Assembly (NCBI RefSeq): GCF_003201955.1
Contig: NZ_QJJM01000019.1
Location: 1-37,797, forward strand
DNA length: 37,797 nucleotides
Reading direction: 5' to 3'
Source of the DNA: Blastomonas natatoria
Lineage (GTDB): Bacteria; Pseudomonadota; Alphaproteobacteria; Sphingomonadales; Sphingomonadaceae
Position 1 is the first letter of the stretch, and each line of letters starts with the position of its first letter. The position numbers were made by a program, and so were the translations under genes. The notes beneath the pieces are model-generated. The model was not told where the DNA came from and searched no databases. It was given only the letters and a program-made list of their open reading frames with translations. Positions 34,135-37,797 of this stretch are shown one piece after another.

Positions 34135-34751
34135 TATCATTGAATTGCGCGCCGTACACAGCAGCATCACCCCGACCAGACCCAGTTCTACCGCCAGCAA
34201 TCCGCCATACGTTGTGAAGAATAACGTCGAGCCAGCGCCAGACGAAAATTATTTCGGCGATGACAAGGACCGTCACGGCCACCAGCCCGACCAGCGCGAT
34301 ATTGACCCTCGCGAAGCAATGCATGCAATAAAGCAGCAACGCTGAGTCATCGTGCTCTGGTTGCGGTGCTCGGTGTAGTGAGCGCAAGAAAGCCAGCCAT
34401 CTTCAAATCCTGACCTTCAGCGTGACATAGGCCGAGGGTGGCTGATTAGGCTCGACGACCGAACAGCCGAGATGTTCGAGTTTTATGGACCCCGCCCGGG
34501 CGGCGTGCCGAGGCTTCCGCCATAGAGCGTCGCAGTTGGTCCCTTGTAAGGTCAGGATCGCCCCCGAGAAAGGGAGCCCGGAGTTCGACTACATCGTGGT
34601 GGCGATCGGCGCCGAGCTGAACTATCTGTACAAAGAGACGATGGGCCCAAGGGCGCGGCTAAATTTCGCAACGACGACCACCAATGAGCAGCGGCTGAGT
34701 GCCCCACCACAGTCGCGACATTGTCGGCTAGCGCGCCAATAAGCGAACGGA
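34135..34751 (-). other. Decayed region with membrane-protein and other gene fragments
   Basis: On the minus strand a frame from 34387 has a hydrophobic helix (A-L-V-G-L-V-A-V-T-V-L-V-I-A-E). After a probable frameshift near 34210 another hydrophobic stretch follows (G-G-L-L-A-V-E-L-G-L-V-G-V-M-L-L) that ends at the IS right end, so a small membrane protein was cut. A second minus fragment ending at 34403 reads V-V-E-P-N-Q-P-P-S-A-Y-V-T-L-K-V-R-I and looks like a protein C-terminus. On the plus strand, F-D-Y-I-V-V-A-I-G-A-E-L near 34590 resembles a FAD/NAD-oxidoreductase scrap. None can be named. Confidence 0.35.
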
Positions 34752-35171
34752 TCAGCCCCGATCCCCAGCGCCTCCGCGCAGTGCGTCAAGCACCCGACAG
34801 TCTTCGACGCTCGTCCGGCCGCAACCTTCAAGTGCGTCGACCAGAACCGTCTCGAGCACCTTCAGGTCGGCAATCTTGCCGCGCACTTCGGTCAGGTGCG
34901 ATATCGCGATTTTGTCGACTTCGGCGCAGGAAGCGTCCTGCCGACGTTCGGAAAGCATCAAAAGGTTGCGAATGGAATCCAGGGAGAAGCCGAGCTCGCG
35001 CCCCTTTCGAATGAACGCCAGTCGGTCAAGATGCGGATGTCCGTAGACGCGGTGCCCGCCGGCCGTTCGTGCTGGCTCAGGCAACATGCCGATGCCCTCA
35101 TAATAACGGATCGTCACGACACGGCAGCCAGTCTGGCGCCCGAGTTCGCCGATGGAAAAACTGTCGCGCAT
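34752..35171 (-). CDS. MerR-family metal-responsive regulator (CadR/PbrR/ZntR type)
   Basis: I use ATG 35169-35171 (M-R-D-S-F-S-I-G-E-L-G), giving 139 aa; a longer frame to 35282 would run through the divergent promoter. The N-terminal winged helix (I-R-Y-Y-E-G-I-G-M-L-P) is standard MerR. The metal site is the Cys82, Cys117, Cys125 set in the long dimer helix and C-terminal loop, as in sensors of Cd, Pb or Zn. It is divergent from a CDF transporter with a 19-bp-spaced promoter in between, the hallmark of MerR activation. Which metal is sensed cannot be decided from the sequence. Confidence 0.88.
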   Translation of the reverse strand: MRDSFSIGELGRQTGCRVVTIRYYEGIGMLPEPARTAGGHRVYGHPHLDRLAFIRKGRELGFSLDSIRNLLMLSERRQDASCAEVDKIAISHLTEVRGKIADLKVLETVLVDALEGCGRTSVEDCRVLDALRGGAGDRG

Positions 35172-35178
35172 ATTCCTC

Positions 35179-35209
35179 TTGAACCTATAGCTACTGTAGG
35201 TCCTATAGG
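35179..35209 (+). promoter_or_regulatory. MerR-type promoter and operator for the CDF gene
   Basis: TTGAAC (35179-35184) and TATAGG (35204-35209) are separated by 19 bp, longer than the usual 17, as MerR-activated promoters need. The spacer holds the operator ACCTATAGCTACTGTAGGT (35183-35201), an inverted repeat of ACCTA(T/C)AG with a CTA centre. The CDF start is 38 nt downstream of the -10 element. Confidence 0.85.
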
Positions 35210-35246
35210 GGATTTCTGCCTCGCTGCCAATCAGATTGGATCGACG

Positions 35247-36095
35247 ATGAAGGAATGCTGCCCTGGTGTCGCTGACCACCAAAGTCAGCCCACTCCGGAC
35301 ATGGCTGGGGAGCTGGCGCCAATCGCCCCTTCTTCGTTCGCTCTCTCGCTAGGCGCACAAGGCGATTGCTGCTCCGGCAGTGGAGCACGTCCTGAAGTCG
35401 AGTGGCCGGTAACAAAATCCGCAGTTGATGCCTCCGGACATGCCGCAGGAGACGATTGCTGCTCCGCCAAGGAGCAGGAGATCGCCGCGCTTGGAGCGCA
35501 TGCCGACGTGAAGCGGAACTTGCAGATCGTGCTCGCGATCAACCTCGCCATGTTCTTCGCCGAGTTTACTGCGGGCATTCTTGCCCGATCCACCGCTCTG
35601 ATGGCCGATTCTGTCGACATGCTCGGTGACGCGCTTGTCTATATTCTCAGCCTCTACGCCCTCAATCGAAGCCTGCGCTGGAGAGCCGGCGCTGCGGTCG
35701 CGAAAGGCGGGATCATAGCCGTCTTCGGGGTCTGGGTGTTCGTCGAGGTCATCCTGAAACTGGCAGGTGGGACCGTTCCCGTCGCGCAGACGATGGGCAT
35801 TTTCGGATTGATCGCGCTCGTCGCCAATCTGACCTGCCTCGCGCTTCTCTACCGCTTCCGAAATCGCGACGTGAACATGTCGAGCACGTTCGAATGTTCG
35901 CGCAACGACGTCATCGCGAACGCCGGGGTGCTCGTGGCGGCGACCGGTGTCTATGCGTTCCGCGCCAGCTGGCCGGACATCGTCGTCGGAAGCATCATCG
36001 CCTTGCTGTTCTTCCGTCCGGCGATCCGCGTGCTTCGCGAGGCCTGGCCGCAATTCAGGTCGGGACGCCCGCAAACCGCGGTGCCCTTGGATTGA
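35247..36095 (+). CDS. CDF-family cation efflux protein with Cys-rich N-terminus
   Basis: The start is ATG 35247 (M-K-E-C-C-P-G), giving 282 aa; the frame extends upstream only because it is open through the MerR gene. The N-terminal 85 residues carry three Cys-Cys pairs (4-5, 41-42, 71-72), probably metal-binding. Six membrane helices follow. The transport site differs from the usual H-x3-D pairs: D124-M-L-G-D128 in helix 2 and C217-S-R-N-D221 in helix 5. The usual long cytoplasmic C-terminal domain is short or absent. It exports a divalent metal under MerR control. The substrate is unknown; Cd, Pb, Zn or Hg-like soft metals are suggested by the cysteines. Confidence 0.87.
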   Translation: MKECCPGVADHQSQPTPDMAGELAPIAPSSFALSLGAQGDCCSGSGARPEVEWPVTKSAVDASGHAAGDDCCSAKEQEIAALGAHADVKRNLQIVLAINLAMFFAEFTAGILARSTALMADSVDMLGDALVYILSLYALNRSLRWRAGAAVAKGGIIAVFGVWVFVEVILKLAGGTVPVAQTMGIFGLIALVANLTCLALLYRFRNRDVNMSSTFECSRNDVIANAGVLVAATGVYAFRASWPDIVVGSIIALLFFRPAIRVLREAWPQFRSGRPQTAVPLD

Positions 36096-36107
36096 TCGGA
36101 GCGCATT

Positions 36108-36545
36108 GTGACTTCTGTTCATCGCGCGGATCGAAACGCCTGGCTGATGCTCGCGGCCGCCTGGGTCGTCGCCCTGCTCGCAAGCCTGGGCGCGTTGTTC
36201 GTCGGGGAGGTGATGGGTCAGGCACCTTGCGTGCTTTGCTGGTTTCAGCGCGCCTTCATGTTTCCGCTGGCGATCGTGCTCGCGGTCGCGGTTCATGTTT
36301 CGGACATGCGGGTGTGGCGTTATGCGCTTCCACTAGCGGGTCTCGGATGGGCCATCGCGCTGTATCATAGCCTGCTTTATCTGGGACTGATCGCGGAACC
36401 GGTCCGGCCATGTGGCGCCGGTCCCTCGTGCTCGAGCGCCCATATAGTCATTTTCGGGGCTGTGCCTCTCCCTCTCGTCTCGCTCGGTGCTTTCACCGCC
36501 GTCGCTGTCCTCCTTATCCTCTCTCGCAGGAGCGCTAACTTATGA
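36108..36545 (+). CDS. dsbB: Disulfide bond formation protein DsbB-like
   Basis: This 145-aa inner membrane protein has four helices and the two redox cysteine pairs of DsbB/BdbC: Cys41-V-L-Cys44 in the first periplasmic loop (C-V-L-C-W-F-Q-R, the BdbC-type signature) and Cys102/Cys108 in the second. It passes electrons from the DsbA partner to quinone. The start is GTG at 36108, 12 nt after the CDF stop, and the end overlaps the thioredoxin gene by 4 bp. Its place behind the metal transporter suggests repair or oxidation of periplasmic thiols under metal stress. Confidence 0.92.
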   Translation: MTSVHRADRNAWLMLAAAWVVALLASLGALFVGEVMGQAPCVLCWFQRAFMFPLAIVLAVAVHVSDMRVWRYALPLAGLGWAIALYHSLLYLGLIAEPVRPCGAGPSCSSAHIVIFGAVPLPLVSLGAFTAVAVLLILSRRSANL

Positions 36546-37246
36546 ACAGGAAGGTTCTGGTCCCGATGACTCTCACCCTTGGCGCAGCGGCCTTCGTGGC
36601 TGGCATCTTTCTCTTCAATGGCTCCGTCGGGAACGTCGGGGCCTCGAATGTGGTTGCGGGGAATGCCACCGCGCCCGGTGCTTCCGCCGCAACCTCGGGC
36701 CTGAAGGCTCAGGGCCTGCCGAGCGAAACGCTCGTGCGCGCCCATTCCCCTGTGATTGGCCCCCGCAACGCGCCGGTTACGATCGTCGAGTTCTTCGATC
36801 CGTCCTGCGAAGCCTGTCGCGCCTTCTACCCCGAAGTGAAGCAGATCATGGCACGCTATCCGAACGAGGTGCGGTTGGTCGTGCGCTACGCACCGAACCA
36901 CCCGGGGTCTGAAGAGGCTGTGCGCATTCTCGAAGCGGCGCGCCCGCAGAACCTGTATGTTCCGGTGCTTGAGGCCGTGCTCGCCCAGCAGCCGCAATGG
37001 CACGATGGCAACATGGAGAGCGCGTGGTCAGCCGCAGCTGCGGCCGGGCTGAACGTCGAGCGCGCCAGGGCCGCGCTGAACGCCCCTGCGGTGACGGCGA
37101 ACATGCAGCAGGATATCGCGGACGGCCAAGCCCTCGGCGTCAAGGGAACGCCTACCTACTTCGTCAACGGCACGCCATTGATCGAGTTCGGGCTGCCGCA
37201 GCTTGAGGCGCTGATCCGCGCTGAAGTGGAAGCCCGCCGCCGATGA
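36542..37246 (+). CDS. DsbA-family thiol oxidoreductase
   Basis: The 234-aa protein begins with an uncleaved or late-cleaved hydrophobic segment (5-27), then a Ser/Ala/Gly linker to about 60, and a DsbA-like thioredoxin domain. The active site is Cys89-E-A-Cys92 and the cis-proline is in K-G-T-P203-T-Y-F. It should face the periplasm, anchored to the inner membrane, and be reoxidised by the DsbB-like protein whose gene overlaps by 4 bp. The pair resembles BdbC/BdbD. A role in protecting or maturing envelope proteins is inferred. Confidence 0.92.
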   Translation: MNRKVLVPMTLTLGAAAFVAGIFLFNGSVGNVGASNVVAGNATAPGASAATSGLKAQGLPSETLVRAHSPVIGPRNAPVTIVEFFDPSCEACRAFYPEVKQIMARYPNEVRLVVRYAPNHPGSEEAVRILEAARPQNLYVPVLEAVLAQQPQWHDGNMESAWSAAAAAGLNVERARAALNAPAVTANMQQDIADGQALGVKGTPTYFVNGTPLIEFGLPQLEALIRAEVEARRR

Positions 37247-37287
37247 TCGCGATCACCTGCGCCGTGTTCAACGGGTTCGGGCGATGA
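37243..37287 (+). other. 14-codon frame bridging the DsbA and SCO1 genes
   Basis: ATG 37243 overlaps the DsbA-like stop, and the TGA at 37285-37287 overlaps the SCO1 ATG (both ATGA). The peptide is M-I-A-I-T-C-A-V-F-N-G-F-G-R. It may be a translational coupler or what is left after a deletion in the operon. Confidence 0.25.
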
Positions 37288-37702
37288 GCCGCCGAATGAC
37301 ATTGGGCATTGCGGCCCTCGCGCTTGTTCTTGTCCTGGCCGCGGCGGCAGCTCTGACGATTGGCTGTAGTCCGATGGGGCCCCTGCCGGCCCCAATTGGC
37401 GCTCTTGAAAGAGAGGTGGTCGGCGGGCCATTCAGGTTGACCGATCAGGAAGGGCGGGTGGTAACTAGCGACAGCTTCCGAGGCCGCTACCGGCTCAAGT
37501 ATTTAGGCTTCACCTTCTGCCCGACATCTGCCCCACCGATGTCCAGAAGATGAGTAAGGCTCTGCGGCTGTTCGAGCAGCGCGATCCAGCGCGCGCGGCA
37601 CGCATCCAGCCGATCATGGTGACCATCGATCCGGAGCGTGACACGCCCGAGGTTTTGAAGCAGTTCGTAGGTAACTTCCATCCGCGGCTAATCGGTCTCA
37701 CC
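37284..37702 (+). pseudogene. SCO1/SenC copper chaperone, frameshifted and truncated by IS66
   Basis: The first frame (to 37553) has a lipobox-like T-I-G-C28 and the start of the SCO thioredoxin fold (G-G-P-F-R-L-T-D-Q-E-G-R). At F-T-F-C-P (about 37520) one base is missing; a shift restores the expected C-P-D-I-C-P-T-D-V-Q-K-M-S-K copper-binding motif, continuing in the other frame as V-T-I-D-P-E-R-D-T-P-E-V and H-P-R-L-I-G-L-T. At 37703 the gene is cut by an IS66 end, so the conserved His near the C-terminus is lost. No functional copper chaperone can result. Confidence 0.85.
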
Positions 37703-37797
37703 GTAAGCGGTGTTTTCAGCCCACGTCGATCCAAGGCATGAGGTCGCCGACGCTGTTTGCGGGATGACCATCGGCAAGCTTGGCGAGCGTCTCGGTC
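37703..37797 (-). mobile_element. IS66-family element, right-hand end entering from beyond the window
   Basis: The boundary starts with GTAAGCGGTGTTTTCAGCCC; IS66 ends characteristically begin GTAAGCG. The remainder is the end of its transposase gene. The element continues past the window end. Confidence 0.75.
37716..37797 (-). CDS. tnpC: IS66 transposase TnpC, C-terminal 26 residues (partial)
   Basis: The minus-strand frame reads T-E-T-L-A-K-L-A-D-G-H-P, then S-V-G-D-L-M-P-W and a TGA at 37716-37718. IS66 TnpC proteins end in such a G-H-P-x-x-x-I/V-D-x-L-M-P-W tail. The rest lies outside the window, so completeness cannot be judged. Confidence 0.7.
   Translation of the reverse strand, partial: TETLAKLADGHPANSVGDLMPWIDVG

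Noticed and set aside
32878-34137. Target-site duplication of the IS3 element
   Set aside because: The flanking triplets (CAT and TAT) differ, so no duplication can be claimed.
34485-34742. 85-aa plus-strand open frame with F-D-Y-I-V-V-A-I-G
   Set aside because: Only a short oxidoreductase-like scrap; the rest looks non-coding. Mentioned as debris, not as a gene.
1-37797. CRISPR arrays, tRNA or rRNA genes
   Set aside because: No spaced identical repeats of 25-40 bp other than the short iterons, and no cloverleaf or rRNA-like sequence was recognised.

Overview
This window most likely comes from a large plasmid, chromid or plasmid-derived island of a sphingomonad (Alphaproteobacteria, Sphingomonadaceae). 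The DNA is GC-rich and carries a repA-parA-parB backbone with iterons, a strawberry-notch-like helicase/methyltransferase of the kind found on sphingomonad plasmids, IS3/IS110/IS66 debris and FecA-like and alginate-export-type outer membrane proteins. The genus is inferred from gene content only.

Layout. (1) 1-515: the degraded end of a Toprim primase-like gene. (2) 712-9348, minus strand: a compact nitrate-assimilation operon read narK, outer membrane channel, nirB, nirD, nasA, cobA. Most junctions overlap by 4-8 bp. It covers nitrate uptake, reduction to nitrite, reduction to ammonium and the siroheme precursor. (3) 9349-9810: the operon leader. It holds an intrinsic terminator preceded by three hairpins with A-x-x-G hexaloops, which are the expected targets of the ANTAR antiterminator NasT. 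(4) 9811-12070, minus: nsrR, nasT, nasS, the regulatory operon. (5) 12154-13881, plus: a divergent NO/heme cluster (group III truncated hemoglobin, DUF1971 protein, small CopD-like membrane protein, single-domain hemoglobin) behind a probable NsrR palindrome. (6) 14086-16150: chrA and an exported Fe/Mn superoxide dismutase. (7) 16294-22446: a tyrosine recombinase, an unassigned HTH protein, and parB, parA, repA with two parS-like palindromes, an iteron origin and further iteron copies inside parB. (8) 22628-26310: a WGR protein and a strawberry-notch-like gene that has lost its ATPase core. (9) 26428-30043: a lipoprotein gene embedded in IS wreckage, including an IS110 element nested in an IS3 element. 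(10) 30388-32658: a FecA-like TonB receptor behind a Fur-like palindrome. (11) 32881-34134: an IS3 element with an 8-codon insertion in its catalytic motif. (12) 34752-37797: a metal and disulfide module (MerR regulator, divergent CDF transporter, DsbB, DsbA-like protein, broken SCO1) cut by an IS66 element running off the window.

How the genes work together. NasS (sensor) and NasT (RNA-binding antiterminator) should let the nas operon be read only when nitrate or nitrite is present. NsrR should repress the hemoglobin cluster until NO appears, so nitrate use and NO detoxification are wired side by side. The backbone shows classical iteron control (direct repeats plus an inverted repeat before repA), with unusual extra iteron-like copies in parB and next to parS. 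The right third is dominated by repeated IS insertion and gene decay.
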